Shown: positions 1 to 9,392 of the stretch, one piece after another
Numbering within the stretch: the stretch's first letter is position 1
How the letters are laid out: every line of letters starts with the position of its first letter
NCBI RefSeq assembly: GCF_022458895.1
Contig: NZ_JAINFL010000004.1
Location: forward strand, 1,035,832-1,099,831
Reading direction: 5' to 3'
Source of the DNA: Roseihalotalea indica
GTDB lineage: Bacteria; Bacteroidota; Bacteroidia; Cytophagales; Cyclobacteriaceae
DNA: 64,000 nucleotides
Made by a program: the position numbers and the translations under genes
The notes under the pieces: model-generated
The model's database searches: none
What the model was told of the DNA's origin: nothing
Seen by the model: only the letters and a program-made list of their open reading frames with translations

Positions 1-690
1 TAAACTTTTCCAAACTATACGGGAAGCAAGGGGGGAGGAGTTGGTAACTCAGCCCGGTTTTCCGAATCAACTCCTCCTTGATCAAGAGGAAGTTTGAAAC
101 AAAAGGTGCTACCTTGACCATACTCGCCTTCTACCCATATCTCTCTCCGTGATGTTCGTCAAAGATTTTACTAACAATGGCTAACCCCAAACCAGTAGCT
201 CTTTCCCCGCTCGTAGGAATATTTTGTCCTTTTACGAAAGGGCGAAATATCTGATGCAGATCATCCGGTCGGATACCCATCCCTTGATCGGCTACACTCG
301 TCTCCACATACATAGCATTTGCTTTACCCGAATAGTGATTGTAGTAACAGGGATAGAATATTTTGATGCGTTAAATATAAGATTCGTAAGAACCTGACCC
401 AGATAGATCGCATCAAATGAAACAAGCAAAAATTTAATGTCACTCTCCAATAAGATTGTTCATTGTTTCTCAGCAAGCAGCAGTTAGTTAACCTTGACAA
501 TTTCTTTCAAAAAAGTGATATAATCTTGCTGCTGACAAGTCAGATGAAGAATCCCTGACTCGATGGCCGAGATATCAAGCAGGCTGTTGACCAACTGTAG
601 GGTGTTACTGCTCACCGTTTGTATCAGCATCGTCAGTTCCTGTAGGTTCTTATTAGGTCTTTTGAGATCATGCAGAATAAGTCTAGTGCA
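1..690 (-). pseudogene. Decayed sensor histidine kinase (HisKA + HATPase_c remnant)
   Basis: Reading the minus strand in shifting frames gives the core of a histidine kinase. An H-box-like stretch LILHDLKRPNKNLQ has its His codon at 672-670, followed by an N-box stretch (LGQVLTNLIFNASKYS, about 400-345) and a G-box TGLGLAIVSKI (about 190-150). The frame is broken: two in-frame stops lie after the HisKA helix (the first at 486-484), a frame change falls near 320-345, and a two-base excess in a GA run near 139 moves the last motif (GEYGQGSTFCFKLP) out of frame. The N-terminus is missing and abuts the integrase relic. No intact kinase can be made. It was probably a membrane or hybrid kinase carried on, or interrupted by, an integrated element. 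The family assignment is firm from the motifs; the history is inference. Confidence 0.8.
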
Positions 691-706
691 TTGTCAAAAT
701 AAAGAA

Positions 707-1089
707 TTAGGGTATACCGACTTGTGCTCGCATCTCTTCATTATGTTGCCTGAAGATCTGAAGTAGACTTCGCTTACTGCTTTTCTTGCCTATAAATTGT
801 TCCCTAACAATGAAAGGTGTGATAATAGAACCATCCTTTTCAAGATGATGAAATATTTTTCTGATTTTTGCCCGAACATGATCTAATACAGCATTAATCC
901 TTCGCCCATCTTCTCGATTACCTTTAACTCCACCCATTTGTGAATTCCATCTTTGTGGTGAGATTTTCTCCCCAGTGGCAATTTCAGCCCGTTTCAATTA
1001 ATTGTGATTCTGGCATAAATGGGTGCATTACCACCAGCGTCTATTTTAGATTTGTTTAGCCAAAACAATATAGATAGAGAATACTTCAT
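707..1089 (-). pseudogene. Truncated tyrosine recombinase (integrase) N-terminus, frameshifted
   Basis: From an ATG at 1089 the frame encodes 31 residues (MKYSLSILFWLNKSKI... to ITIN) and hits TGA. One base of frame change near 996 restores a frame that continues KRAEIATGEKISPQRWN... to a stop at 709-707. Together these form the arm-type DNA-binding domain and the start of the SAM-like core-binding domain of Bacteroidota phage/conjugative-transposon integrases (the ILFW-KKSK-...-PIYCRITI-G-RAE pattern). The whole C-terminal catalytic domain (R...HxxR...Y) is absent; full-length relatives are about 400 residues. It lies on the 3' side of tRNA-Ser, the usual position for an integrase of an element inserted in a tRNA gene. 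Inactive remnant. Confidence 0.8.
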
Positions 1090-1124
1090 ACAATAACCAA
1101 GTTAAAAGATAGAGCAGGTTGTGA

Positions 1125-1166
1125 CTTATGATCATAATCGCCAATCTTATGATCATAATCGCCAAT
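1125..1166. repeat. Two head-to-tail copies of a 21-bp palindrome-containing repeat
   Basis: The 21-base unit at 1125-1145 is repeated exactly and without spacer at 1146-1166. Each copy contains the perfect 12-bp palindrome TTATGATCATAA. The pair lies just upstream of the start of the integrase relic, where recombinase or excisionase binding sites or an autoregulatory operator would be expected. The repeat is directly visible; the role is inferred. Confidence 0.85.
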
Positions 1167-1197
1167 ACAAAGGCTTGTTAATTAAGCCATTAGGAAA

Positions 1198-1237
1198 TTC
1201 GGTTACCTCTTAAAAATGACCCAAAACGGTAACCGAA
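1198..1237. repeat. 10-bp inverted repeat upstream of integrase relic
   Basis: Arms TTCGGTTACC (1198-1207) and GGTAACCGAA (1228-1237) are perfect inverted repeats separated by 20 bases. A further related half (GGTCACC) follows near 1240. This resembles an operator or recombinase arm site of the decayed element rather than a terminator, because no T-run follows on either strand. Confidence 0.7.
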
Positions 1238-1283
1238 ATGGTCACCTCATATATGAGAAATTAAGAATATTATGAAGTACTAA

Positions 1284-1322
1284 AAAGCAAAAAACCCTTC
1301 AAATTCTAAGAATTGAAGGGTT
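1284..1322 (-). terminator. Rho-independent terminator after tRNA-Ser
   Basis: On the minus strand a stem AACCCTTCAATTCT / AGAATTTGAAGGGTT (one bulged base) is followed directly by TTTTTTGCTTTTT. It sits about 25 bases beyond the 3' end of tRNA-Ser, so it probably ends that transcript. Confidence 0.75.
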
Positions 1323-1346
1323 CTAGTTTGGAATGAATGTAAGATG

Positions 1347-1431
1347 CAGAGAGTGAGGGATTCGAACCCCCGGACCCGTGAAGGTCTCCGGTTTTCAAGA
1401 CCGGCGCGTTCGACCACTCCGCCAACTCTCT
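1347..1431 (-). tRNA. tRNA-Ser (anticodon UGA)
   Basis: The minus strand folds as an 85-nt class II tRNA. The acceptor stem is AGAGAGT with ACTCTCT, the D-arm begins TGGCGGAGTGG, and the anticodon stem CCGGT/ACCGG encloses the loop CTTGAAA, giving anticodon TGA. There is a long variable arm and a T-arm containing GGTTCGAATCC. The discriminator base is G, as expected for serine. The sequence after it reads CAT, so CCA is not encoded and must be added. The integrase relic lies just beyond the 3' end, typical of tRNA-targeted integration. Confidence 0.95.
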
Positions 1432-1480
1432 TTGTTAAATCAGATCGCAAACTTAGTAGTTGATCTGGAAATTTCCAAAG

Positions 1481-1903
1481 CTAATCAGGTCGTTTTTCAG
1501 GAAAATAATCTTTTAACAAATCAATCATTGCTTTTGGAGGACGGCAGGGACGTTTGGTATCAGCGCGAATAAAAGCAAGAACTGTTGTGCCGGAGTGTAC
1601 CAATTGGGAGTCTGAAGTGCGAAAAGAATACTCGAAGGTAATACGCACAGAAGGCATTTCGGGTAGTGTTACCTGAATATCCATAACATCATCGTAACGC
1701 ACCGGCTGATGGTAATAGGAATGATTTTCAAGTACAGGCATCATGATACCAGCTTCCTCCAATGCTCGGTAACTCATGCCTAAATTTCGCAGGGCTTCAA
1801 CCCGGGCAACCTCATAATACGAAGCATAATTGCCATAATACACATAACCCATCTGGTCCGTTTCACCGTAACGGACCCTCACTTGAATAGTATGCTGATA
1901 CAT
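1481..1903 (-). CDS. YbgC-like acyl-CoA thioesterase (hotdog fold)
   Basis: A 140-residue single hotdog-domain protein of the 4-hydroxybenzoyl-CoA thioesterase/YbgC family, which hydrolyses short-chain acyl-CoA or acyl-ACP thioesters in the cytoplasm. The diagnostic N-terminal motif RYGETDQMGYVYYGNY carries the catalytic Asp (TDQMG), and the following YYEVARVEALR helix is typical. Length is normal for the family. It starts three bases after the stop of the upstream mltG gene, so the two are almost certainly co-transcribed. In Proteobacteria ybgC belongs to the tol-pal operon; here it is with cell-wall gene mltG instead. The natural substrate cannot be read from sequence. Confidence 0.9.
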   Translation of the reverse strand: MYQHTIQVRVRYGETDQMGYVYYGNYASYYEVARVEALRNLGMSYRALEEAGIMMPVLENHSYYHQPVRYDDVMDIQVTLPEMPSVRITFEYSFRTSDSQLVHSGTTVLAFIRADTKRPCRPPKAMIDLLKDYFPEKRPD

Positions 1904-1906
1904 CTC

Positions 1907-2941
1907 TTAATTGTAAATACCTGCCTGACTTAAAGCTCTTTGATATCGCCGAGCATTGGCTAGATGAGTGCTTAAGTTTGTTGCAAAATTATGGTAACCG
2001 GAAAAGTCCTCTTTGGCGCACATATATAAATAATTATGATCTTCATAATTCAGTACCGCGTCAATAGCATTTACGGATGGTATACGAATTGGCCCCGGAG
2101 GTAGCCCGGTATATTTGTAGGTATTGTAAGGTGAATCTATTTCTTTATGCTTATTTAGCACTCGCTTAATTGTAAAGTCCTGCGCTGCAAATACTAATGT
2201 AGGGTCAGCCTGTAGTGCAATATTGCGCTGTAACCTATTTAGATATAATCCGGCTACTTTTGGAGCTTCATCAGGTTTATTAGTTTCTGATTCTACAATA
2301 GAAGCAAGGATAGACACATCTTCTGGGCTCATATCCAGTTTATCTGCCTTTGCCTGCCGTTGTTCGTTCCAAAAATTAGTGTATTCCTGATTAAATCGTT
2401 CAAATACCCCTTCGGCGTTGGTAGTCCAGTAAAGCTCATAAGTATTAGGCAAAAACATGGTTAGAATATTTTCCGTAGTAAAGCCATACTTTTCTACAAA
2501 CTTTGCATCATTAAGAAGCGTTAAAAACTGAACAGAATCAGCCTCCAGGTTTTCACAAAGGCGGCTGGCAAGTTCAGATTTTAATCGGATATTATTGAAG
2601 GTGATATCTACTGGCTCCTGTTGCCCCGAACGTAGTAAACGAATGGCCTGAATATTTGACATGTCGGAGTTGAGATGATAACGTCCCGGTTTAATATACT
2701 GGTCGTACTTCATTAATTTCGCCAATGTGCTGAAGGATAGTAAATCATTGACATACTCTCCTTCGTAAAGCTGATCTTGGACTTGCTTGAATGTTGCACC
2801 GGTAGGTATAAGTAAAATACGGTCCTTTTGATCAACCAATACATTCGGTGTATATAGTACCTGATAGCCATAAAATGTAAATGACACCAAAAGCACAGTT
2901 CCAACGATTATCAACAGAGCTAAAAGTTTGTGCCTTTTCAT
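1907..2941 (-). CDS. mltG: Endolytic murein transglycosylase MltG (YceG-like)
   Basis: A 344-residue inner-membrane protein. One N-terminal membrane segment (residues about 7-26, LLALLIIVGTVLLVSFTFYG) is followed by a LysM-like subdomain and the YceG catalytic domain. The family's catalytic glutamate is in ASIVESET near residue 215, and the downstream NLYQ/ADPT-type region appears as LNRLQ...LQADPTLVFA. The C-terminal GLPPGPI-N-P motif is present as GLPPGPIRIPS. MltG cleaves nascent peptidoglycan strands near the membrane and so limits glycan length. It is the first gene of a two-gene unit with the YbgC-like thioesterase and is transcribed divergently from the YciO-like gene. Length and start are normal. 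Confidence 0.93.
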   Translation of the reverse strand: MKRHKLLALLIIVGTVLLVSFTFYGYQVLYTPNVLVDQKDRILLIPTGATFKQVQDQLYEGEYVNDLLSFSTLAKLMKYDQYIKPGRYHLNSDMSNIQAIRLLRSGQQEPVDITFNNIRLKSELASRLCENLEADSVQFLTLLNDAKFVEKYGFTTENILTMFLPNTYELYWTTNAEGVFERFNQEYTNFWNEQRQAKADKLDMSPEDVSILASIVESETNKPDEAPKVAGLYLNRLQRNIALQADPTLVFAAQDFTIKRVLNKHKEIDSPYNTYKYTGLPPGPIRIPSVNAIDAVLNYEDHNYLYMCAKEDFSGYHNFATNLSTHLANARRYQRALSQAGIYN

Positions 2942-3087
2942 ATAATTGTGAAATTAGTAATTTGCTCGTAAAGTTAGAATTTACTTTTTTCGTTCGCTAT
3001 TGTAAATAACTTTTGTGTAACATTGTCGCTCACAAAAAAAGTTTTTTTCCTGTACGTCCAATTTTTATTGACCATTAACTTACGTTT

Positions 3088-3717
3088 ATGAAAGCAGAGT
3101 GCTTAAAGATTCACCCGGTTTATCCAGAGAATAAAAAACTCGAAAAAGTAACTGAAATTCTACGCCAAGGTGGTGTTATTATATATCCTACTGATACAAT
3201 TTATGCACTAGGGTGTGACCTTCTTAACCCTCAGGCAATTGAACGGCTTTGCCATATTAAAGGGGTTGATCCACAAAAAAACCAGTTTTCCTTTTTATGC
3301 CAGGACATCAGTCAGGTTTCCGAGTACGTCAAAAATTTGACAACTCCCATTTACAAAATGATGAAAAAGGCATTGCCCGGGCCTTATACATTCATTTTAC
3401 CTTCAAGCAACCATGTACCTAAAAAAATTGATACTAAGCGTAAAACAGTGGGTATTCGCGTAACTGACCATGCTATTCCGCAGCAATTAGTTACTCGTCT
3501 AGGACATCCAATGATTACAACTTCGGTACATGATGAAGATGAAATAGTAGCTTATGCAACTGATCCAGCTTTAATTTATGAGCGATTTGCAGATCAAGTT
3601 GACATAATTATTGATGGTGGTATGGGTAATAATGTAGCATCTACCGTGATAGATTGCACACAGGATGAACCTCAAATTTTACGTAAGGGATTGGGTGACA
3701 CCACATTGCTGGCTTAA
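3088..3717 (+). CDS. YciO/Sua5/YrdC-family protein (L-threonylcarbamoyladenylate synthase-like)
   Basis: A 209-residue single YrdC-like domain. The family's nucleotide/substrate-binding signature is clear: GGVIIYPTDTIYALGCD near residues 29-45, FSFLC...ISQVSEYVKN, the proline-rich PGPYTFIL loop, and KRKTVGIRVTDH. The C-terminal STVIDCT segment is also typical. Residue patterns after the first motif (QFSFLCQD) follow E. coli YciO more closely than TsaC. The conserved TsaC lysine/arginine pair is weak here, so true threonylcarbamoyl-AMP synthase activity for tRNA t6A is likely but not proven. The ATG at 3088 is preceded by an AT-rich region shared with divergent mltG. The WbqC-like gene follows closely. 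Confidence 0.85.
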   Translation: MKAECLKIHPVYPENKKLEKVTEILRQGGVIIYPTDTIYALGCDLLNPQAIERLCHIKGVDPQKNQFSFLCQDISQVSEYVKNLTTPIYKMMKKALPGPYTFILPSSNHVPKKIDTKRKTVGIRVTDHAIPQQLVTRLGHPMITTSVHDEDEIVAYATDPALIYERFADQVDIIIDGGMGNNVASTVIDCTQDEPQILRKGLGDTTLLA

Positions 3718-3749
3718 ACCACTGATTGCACCTCATATATAATTTTTTT

Positions 3750-4385
3750 TTGGACACTATTGCTCTTGTAGAAAGTTATTATCTGCCGTGTTTAGCATAT
3801 TTTGCATCAATCAGATCTAGCACAAAAATACTGTTAGATAACAGCGAAACTTACATTAAGCAGTCTTACCGTAATAGGTGCTATATTTTAGGAGCCAACA
3901 AAATTCAGCCACTTAGCGTACCTGTACATAGAGGTAGCGGAAAAGTCTGTACCAAAGACGTTCGGGTAGCATACGGAAATCGTTGGCAAAACAACCATTG
4001 GCGAAGTATAGCATCTGCTTATGGTAAAACCCCATTCTTTGCACACTTTGCTGATGAATTTCATGACATTTTATTTCACCAGCATAAATACCTGATTGAT
4101 CTAAATGTGGATTTACTGTCAAAATGTCTGGAATTACTCCAATGGAAGCACACCATTCATTTTTGTCAGGATAATGATACTTTTATAGAAAAAAAACCTA
4201 TAAATGATTACCGGGGGCAGATACAAATCTCAGAAACAAAATTCAAAAATTATCAATTTCAGCCTATTCAGTACATGCAAGCATTTGGCAAAGACTTTGC
4301 ACCAAATTTAAGTATTATAGATTTGTTATTTTGTGAGGGCCCCCGAGCCGATTATATTATTCAACACTCTCTCATCCAAAGGTGA
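3750..4385 (+). CDS. WbqC-like family protein
   Basis: About 211 residues matching the WbqC-like family, which is often found in polysaccharide loci and in Bacteroidota next to lipoprotein/signal-peptide genes; its biochemical role is unsettled. Recognisable blocks are ESYYLPCLAYF at the N-terminus, YIKQSYRNRCYILGANKIQPLSVPV, the WQNNHWRSIASAYGKTPFF block, and DLNVDLLSKCLELL. No ATG precedes the first conserved block, so the start must be a non-ATG codon: TTG at 3750 (chosen, immediately before DTIALVESYY) or TTG at 3726. No Shine-Dalgarno is evident. It lies 30-odd bases after the YciO-like gene and is probably co-transcribed with it. Confidence 0.8.
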   Translation: MDTIALVESYYLPCLAYFASIRSSTKILLDNSETYIKQSYRNRCYILGANKIQPLSVPVHRGSGKVCTKDVRVAYGNRWQNNHWRSIASAYGKTPFFAHFADEFHDILFHQHKYLIDLNVDLLSKCLELLQWKHTIHFCQDNDTFIEKKPINDYRGQIQISETKFKNYQFQPIQYMQAFGKDFAPNLSIIDLLFCEGPRADYIIQHSLIQR

Positions 4386-4498
4386 ACAAATGCTTAAAAT
4401 CGCTTGTTGTTTTCTAAGTATATATTTCTATCTTGCTTTTGAGGGTATTAGGCACGAGGGGACACTCATTTCACCATTTAATTCCAAGGAGTCAGCTT

Positions 4499-7036
4499 AT
4501 GGAAGCTAAATTTTCTAATCGAGTTAAGGAAGTCATATCGCTCAGTCGTGAGGAAGCTCTCCGGCTTGGGCACGATTATATTGGAACTGAACATCTACTG
4601 TTAGGTATGATTCGCGAAGGCGAAGGCGTGGCAGTCAGCTTACTAAAAAAGCTAGGTGTTTCGTTGGATGAACTACGTACTGCTGTTGAGCAGGCTACTA
4701 AAGGAACGGCTACAGGCAATGTTAAAAACCTGGCCAACATTCCACTGACCCGTCAATCTGAGAAAGTTTTAAAGATTACCTATTTAGAAGCTAAGATTTT
4801 TAAAAGCCAGCTAATAGGTACTGAACATTTATTACTTTCCATTTTACGCGACGAGGATAATATTGCTACCCAAATTTTAGAGAAATTTGACGTGAATTAC
4901 GATGTTGTAAAAGAATTGCTGGAGTATCAATCTGATACGCCTGTGGCCGGCCCGGATACTGATGATGCTGATGAAGATTCAGGACGCATCTTTGGTGGTG
5001 GCTCAGGATCAAGTCGGGAGTCTAAAGGAACAGAGAAATCTAGAACACCAGTTTTGGATAACTTTGGCCGTGATTTAACCAAACTGGCTGAAGATGATAA
5101 ACTGGACCCCATTGTAGGCCGGGAAAAAGAGATCGAGCGGGTTGCTCAAATTTTGAGTCGCCGCAAGAAAAACAACCCGATCCTTATTGGCGAGCCAGGT
5201 GTTGGTAAAACGGCCATTGCCGAGGGGCTTGCCCTTCGTATCGTGCAAAAGAAAGTTTCCCGCGTATTGTTTAACAAGCGTGTGGTTACACTTGATCTTG
5301 CTTCATTAGTGGCAGGAACCAAATACCGAGGCCAGTTTGAAGAACGAATGAAGGCGGTGATGAACGAGATTGAAAAGTCTCCGGATGTTATCCTTTTCAT
5401 TGACGAGTTGCATACCATCGTAGGTGCTGGTGGCGCTTCCGGTTCGCTAGATGCTTCTAATATGTTCAAACCGGCACTAGCCCGGGGTGAAATTCAATGC
5501 ATCGGTGCTACCACATTAGATGAGTACCGTCAGTACATTGAGAAAGATGGTGCTTTAGCACGACGTTTCCAGGTGGTTATGGTAGATGCTACCACGCCTG
5601 AGGAAACCATGCAAATTCTCAATAATATTAAAGATAAGTATGAGAATCATCACCACGTTGAATACACCGAGGAAGCACTGGAAGCTTGTGTAAAGCTTTC
5701 TGACCGCTATATCAGTGATCGTTTCCTTCCGGATAAAGCTATTGATGTGATGGATGAGGCTGGTGCTCGCGTACACATCAATAATATTCACGTTCCTGAT
5801 GAAATTGTGAAGTTGGAAGAGGCGATAGAGAATATCAAGACGGAAAAAAACCGGGTTGTAAAAAGTCAGAAGTACGAAGAGGCAGCCCAGTTACGTGATC
5901 GTGAAAAGAAACTCATTGATCAACTTGAATCAGCAAAGCGAAAATGGGAAGAAGAAACTCGTACCCGACGCTATTCAGTTGATGAAGAAAATGTAGCTGA
6001 GGTGATTGCCATGATGACGGGCATACCAACCAAGCGAGTGGCTCAGAATGAAAGCCAGAAACTACTTGGTATGAATGAGCAGTTAACTGGGAAGGTTATT
6101 GGCCAAGAAGAAGCCATTAAAAAGCTTACAAAAGCCATTCAACGGACTCGGGTAGGTTTAAAAGATCCTCAGAAACCCATCGGTTCCTTTGTATTCTTAG
6201 GACCTACTGGAGTTGGAAAAACTGAGTTGGCTAAAGTGCTGGCAACGTATCTGTTTGACAAAGAAGATGCGCTCATTCGTATTGATATGAGTGAGTATAT
6301 GGAGAAATTCTCTGTGTCTCGTTTAGTAGGAGCGCCTCCGGGTTATGTTGGATACGAAGAAGGTGGCCAGCTTACTGAGAAAGTAAGACGTAAGCCTTAC
6401 AGTGTGGTGTTGCTGGATGAAATTGAGAAGGCTCACCCCGATGTATTCAATATCCTACTTCAGGTGCTCGATGACGGAATCTTAACAGACGGCCTTGGCC
6501 GCCGGGTAGATTTCCGAAATACGATTATCATCATGACTTCTAATATTGGAGCTCGTGACCTGAAAGATTTTGGATCTGGTATCGGATTCTCAACCAAGGC
6601 TAAAGAAGAAAGCATGGATGAGTTGATGAAATCTACCATTCAGAATGCCTTAAAGAAGACCTTTAGTCCTGAGTTTTTGAATCGTTTGGATGATGTAATT
6701 GTCTTCAATTCTCTGAAGCGAGAAGATATTCACTTAATCATTGACATTACGCTTAATAAGCTCTTCTCGAGAATTATGGCCTTAGGATACTCAGTGGAAC
6801 TTACTGATAAAGCCAAGGACTTCCTTGCTGACAAAGGGTATGATCCGCAATATGGTGCTCGCCCTCTTAACCGGGCCATCCAGAAGTATCTTGAAGATGC
6901 TGTAGCTGAAGAGATTCTGAAGGGTGAATTAGAAGCTAACGACACGATTCTTGCTGACCATGACGGTGAAAGCGAGCAGTTGACGTTAAGCTTGAAGAAA
7001 AAGAAAACTCCCAAGGAAAAGAAGACCGATAGCTAA
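4499..7036 (+). CDS. clpC: ClpC, ATP-dependent Clp protease ATPase subunit
   Basis: An 845-residue Hsp100 unfoldase. Two Clp_N repeats (residues about 1-145, including [17 protein letters not shown] and [17 protein letters not shown]) precede AAA-1 with Walker A GEPGVGKT and Walker B ILFIDELH. Next comes the ClpC-type middle domain with a UVR-like coiled coil ([14 protein letters not shown]), then AAA-2 with GPTGVGKT and [12 protein letters not shown], and the C-terminal ClpB-D2-small domain. It threads substrates into ClpP and usually needs an adaptor. I place the start at the ATG of MEAKFSNRV because AAGGAG lies eight bases upstream; an in-frame upstream extension of 22 residues is unlikely. 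A TTG/TATCTTGC pair at 4407 and 4429 is a possible promoter. A strong terminator follows. Confidence 0.96.
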   Translation: MEAKFSNRVKEVISLSREEALRLGHDYIGTEHLLLGMIREGEGVAVSLLKKLGVSLDELRTAVEQATKGTATGNVKNLANIPLTRQSEKVLKITYLEAKIFKSQLIGTEHLLLSILRDEDNIATQILEKFDVNYDVVKELLEYQSDTPVAGPDTDDADEDSGRIFGGGSGSSRESKGTEKSRTPVLDNFGRDLTKLAEDDKLDPIVGREKEIERVAQILSRRKKNNPILIGEPGVGKTAIAEGLALRIVQKKVSRVLFNKRVVTLDLASLVAGTKYRGQFEERMKAVMNEIEKSPDVILFIDELHTIVGAGGASGSLDASNMFKPALARGEIQCIGATTLDEYRQYIEKDGALARRFQVVMVDATTPEETMQILNNIKDKYENHHHVEYTEEALEACVKLSDRYISDRFLPDKAIDVMDEAGARVHINNIHVPDEIVKLEEAIENIKTEKNRVVKSQKYEEAAQLRDREKKLIDQLESAKRKWEEETRTRRYSVDEENVAEVIAMMTGIPTKRVAQNESQKLLGMNEQLTGKVIGQEEAIKKLTKAIQRTRVGLKDPQKPIGSFVFLGPTGVGKTELAKVLATYLFDKEDALIRIDMSEYMEKFSVSRLVGAPPGYVGYEEGGQLTEKVRRKPYSVVLLDEIEKAHPDVFNILLQVLDDGILTDGLGRRVDFRNTIIIMTSNIGARDLKDFGSGIGFSTKAKEESMDELMKSTIQNALKKTFSPEFLNRLDDVIVFNSLKREDIHLIIDITLNKLFSRIMALGYSVELTDKAKDFLADKGYDPQYGARPLNRAIQKYLEDAVAEEILKGELEANDTILADHDGESEQLTLSLKKKKTPKEKKTDS

Positions 7037-7060
7037 AAACAGGTAATCTCTTATAATGAC

Positions 7061-7092
7061 AAAGGGTGTCTTCATGACACCCTTTTTTATTT
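7061..7092 (+). terminator. Rho-independent terminator of clpC
   Basis: Perfect 10-bp stem AAAGGGTGTC / GACACCCTTT with loop TTCAT (7061-7085), followed by TTTATTTT. It lies 25 bases after the clpC stop codon. Confidence 0.9.
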
Positions 7093-7148
7093 TCCTATTG
7101 ACCGAATAATACAGTACCTAAATCATGCTTAGAATCAAAATTGAGCTA

Positions 7149-9251
7149 TTAGTAGCTGCCCATATACTTTCTAATTCCCCATTCAGTAGCTACTAAAAAC
7201 AGTAGAACAAAGAATAGCCATTTAAGATTAATTATTGGCAAAAAGGCTTCACTGGTATAGATTTTTCCAGGTGCCTCTTCCGCTTGGAAACTTGCAGCCA
7301 AATCATCCAATTGATCCAAACTGTAAAAATCACCTCCACTTTCGCTCGCAAGCTGGCGAAGTAAACCATGATTTGCAGTTAAGTTTAACGTTTCAATTTG
7401 TAAGCTTCGAACCGTAAACTCACCATTACTATTCATTTTTTCACCATTTAGCTCCACACTTGCCTGATAACTGTAGATTCCTTCGGGCAAATTACTAACA
7501 TGGTATTGAGTATTGCTTTCGTTGGTTACGTAGCTATAATTTCTTGCTTCACCTTCTTCACTAGTAATAGTTAAAGCAACTTGTTGCCCATAAACTTCTT
7601 CGTAAATATCGTTGTAAATTTCTGTTTCAAATACGACAGGTTCAGTATCTTCAAATTCATTTTTTGTAGGGTACACCTTAAATCGTCGTTTATCTTCTTT
7701 TGCTGATAAGTACTGAGTAAGCTTAGTAAAGAGCTCATCAAATGCTTGCGTATTTTCATTTTTGGCGTAATCCTGTAGCCTCCAGCCCCAAATTCCTTCT
7801 GCCAGCAATACGGCCTGTTTTTTATTATCTTCTTCACCAACTACTAGCAAAGGCTGACTTGTATTCACATTTCCTACCCGCTGGTAGAGCAAAGGTGTCA
7901 TGTTTCCTTTGGCATTGATTTTCCCGAAAGGAACCATCAAAGGTGTAAAATCCTCGATAGTAGACTGATAGTTATTATCTAGCTTAAAACCTGTAAAACC
8001 AGGGTTAAAAACCGCCCTTACCTCATCTGTATCATTATTCTGGCTGATAATTTCAACTAAATTATTCGCTCGATTCAAAGCGGGCAGATCAGTCTGGGAC
8101 CCTACAATATACCACAATGCACTAGCATCCTGAATAAGTTGATTGAACTGATTATTATTCAACCCACGGCCGGGAAGCTGATGGAGAATAACAAGGTCAA
8201 ATTTTTTGTTAGCTATTTGAGCCGGACTCCATTCATCAACACTCAAAATAGCTATTTCTAATTCGTAGTTTTTATTTTGTTCAATAGCTAACTTAAGGGC
8301 TTTAATATCCGGGTGAGGAGATTGCGCCACCAGCAAAATAGATTCTTTACCCTCAATAATTTCGAGATAAGCGTGGCTAATGTTATTATCTGTAGTAAAT
8401 TCTGCTTCTTTTGTTTCAACAGCTACAATATAATGGGCCATACCTTCGTCGGTTGCATCTAGCAGAAACTCTACAGAAGTCACTCCCCTATTTTGATTTA
8501 ATGTAATCTGTTCATTAGCAATAGTCCGTCCCTGATAGTTTACCGAAACAGTGACAGATTGCCCCTGAAATCCGGTATTACTAATCTCAGCAACCAGCGG
8601 AAATTTATTCCCCTGATAGGCAACTTTGTTATAAAACAGATTGCTGATACTTAAGTCTTGTTTGGGAACAGTATCCCCTACTCCGACGGTTTGCATATTG
8701 AATCCATAAGGTGAGTATGTAGGAGAAATTCCTTCATTATAGATTCCATCAGATATGAGTACCACAGAAGATAGATTGCGGCCTTCATACTCAGATTCAA
8801 TACTTTTAAGTAATCCGTCGATATCACTGCTGTTATGGTTGAATGTGATGGTTCCGAGAGGTTCAGTTGCTACTAAACTTCTAGTCTCTACCTGATAGTT
8901 TTCATCCTGCAGTTTTTGTTGCAATTCCTCAATTTGCTTTATCCACTGACCTTGAGTGCTACTGTCCTCTACTGCTGTTATTGAGGCTGAGTTATCAACT
9001 GCAAATACGATTATGGGTTCTTCTATGGTACTTCTTATTTGTTTAATAAACGGACCAATAATGAGCAAACATAGCAAGCTCACCAGAAAGAACCGCAGGC
9101 CTGCAAGTATGTAATTAATAGTATTTCCCCAAGAAGCATTTCCCAGCTTTTTGCCACGCAAATAAAGCAAAAGAGCATATAATACTCCTATGACAAAACA
9201 TGGAAGAACAAGCCAAGGAGAATTTTCAAAAAGTAATTGAATTTTCTGCAT
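7149..9251 (-). CDS. Membrane protein with von Willebrand factor A-like domain
   Basis: A 700-residue membrane protein. Two N-terminal hydrophobic helices (residues about 13-31 and 45-67) precede a VWA-like fold with a MIDAS-type DNSAS motif (residues about 86-90) and a second ISDGIYNEG motif near 167. A long extracytoplasmic region containing Ig-like/CARDB-like segments (SISNLFYNKVAYQGNKFPLVAEI...) and a glutamine-amidotransferase-like Rossmann segment follows. One C-terminal transmembrane helix (IINLKWLFFVLLFLVATEWGIRKY) ends the protein. This architecture resembles BatA/BatB-neighbourhood and PF07584-type membrane proteins of Bacteroidota. The function is unknown, probably metal-dependent protein binding at the envelope. 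It is transcribed toward clpC and shares direction with fabG. Confidence 0.75.
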   Translation of the reverse strand: MQKIQLLFENSPWLVLPCFVIGVLYALLLYLRGKKLGNASWGNTINYILAGLRFFLVSLLCLLIIGPFIKQIRSTIEEPIIVFAVDNSASITAVEDSSTQGQWIKQIEELQQKLQDENYQVETRSLVATEPLGTITFNHNSSDIDGLLKSIESEYEGRNLSSVVLISDGIYNEGISPTYSPYGFNMQTVGVGDTVPKQDLSISNLFYNKVAYQGNKFPLVAEISNTGFQGQSVTVSVNYQGRTIANEQITLNQNRGVTSVEFLLDATDEGMAHYIVAVETKEAEFTTDNNISHAYLEIIEGKESILLVAQSPHPDIKALKLAIEQNKNYELEIAILSVDEWSPAQIANKKFDLVILHQLPGRGLNNNQFNQLIQDASALWYIVGSQTDLPALNRANNLVEIISQNNDTDEVRAVFNPGFTGFKLDNNYQSTIEDFTPLMVPFGKINAKGNMTPLLYQRVGNVNTSQPLLVVGEEDNKKQAVLLAEGIWGWRLQDYAKNENTQAFDELFTKLTQYLSAKEDKRRFKVYPTKNEFEDTEPVVFETEIYNDIYEEVYGQQVALTITSEEGEARNYSYVTNESNTQYHVSNLPEGIYSYQASVELNGEKMNSNGEFTVRSLQIETLNLTANHGLLRQLASESGGDFYSLDQLDDLAASFQAEEAPGKIYTSEAFLPIINLKWLFFVLLFLVATEWGIRKYMGSY

Positions 9252-9392
9252 AAGGTTGATAAAGTTATACTATATAACACGGTCCTGTCACATCCATTCT
9301 GCAAGGCCTAGAGAAACGATAACTCTTTTCTCAAAAATAGAACAGGTTATTTAAGAGAAAAACGACATTCCTTCAGCAATCGTATATAATAC

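Noticed and set aside
1125..1166. CRISPR array
   Set aside because: Only two 21-bp copies directly abutting with no spacer and no cas genes.
4927..5469. Frames opposite clpC
   Set aside because: Complementary to highly conserved ClpC coding sequence, with no signal or family similarity.
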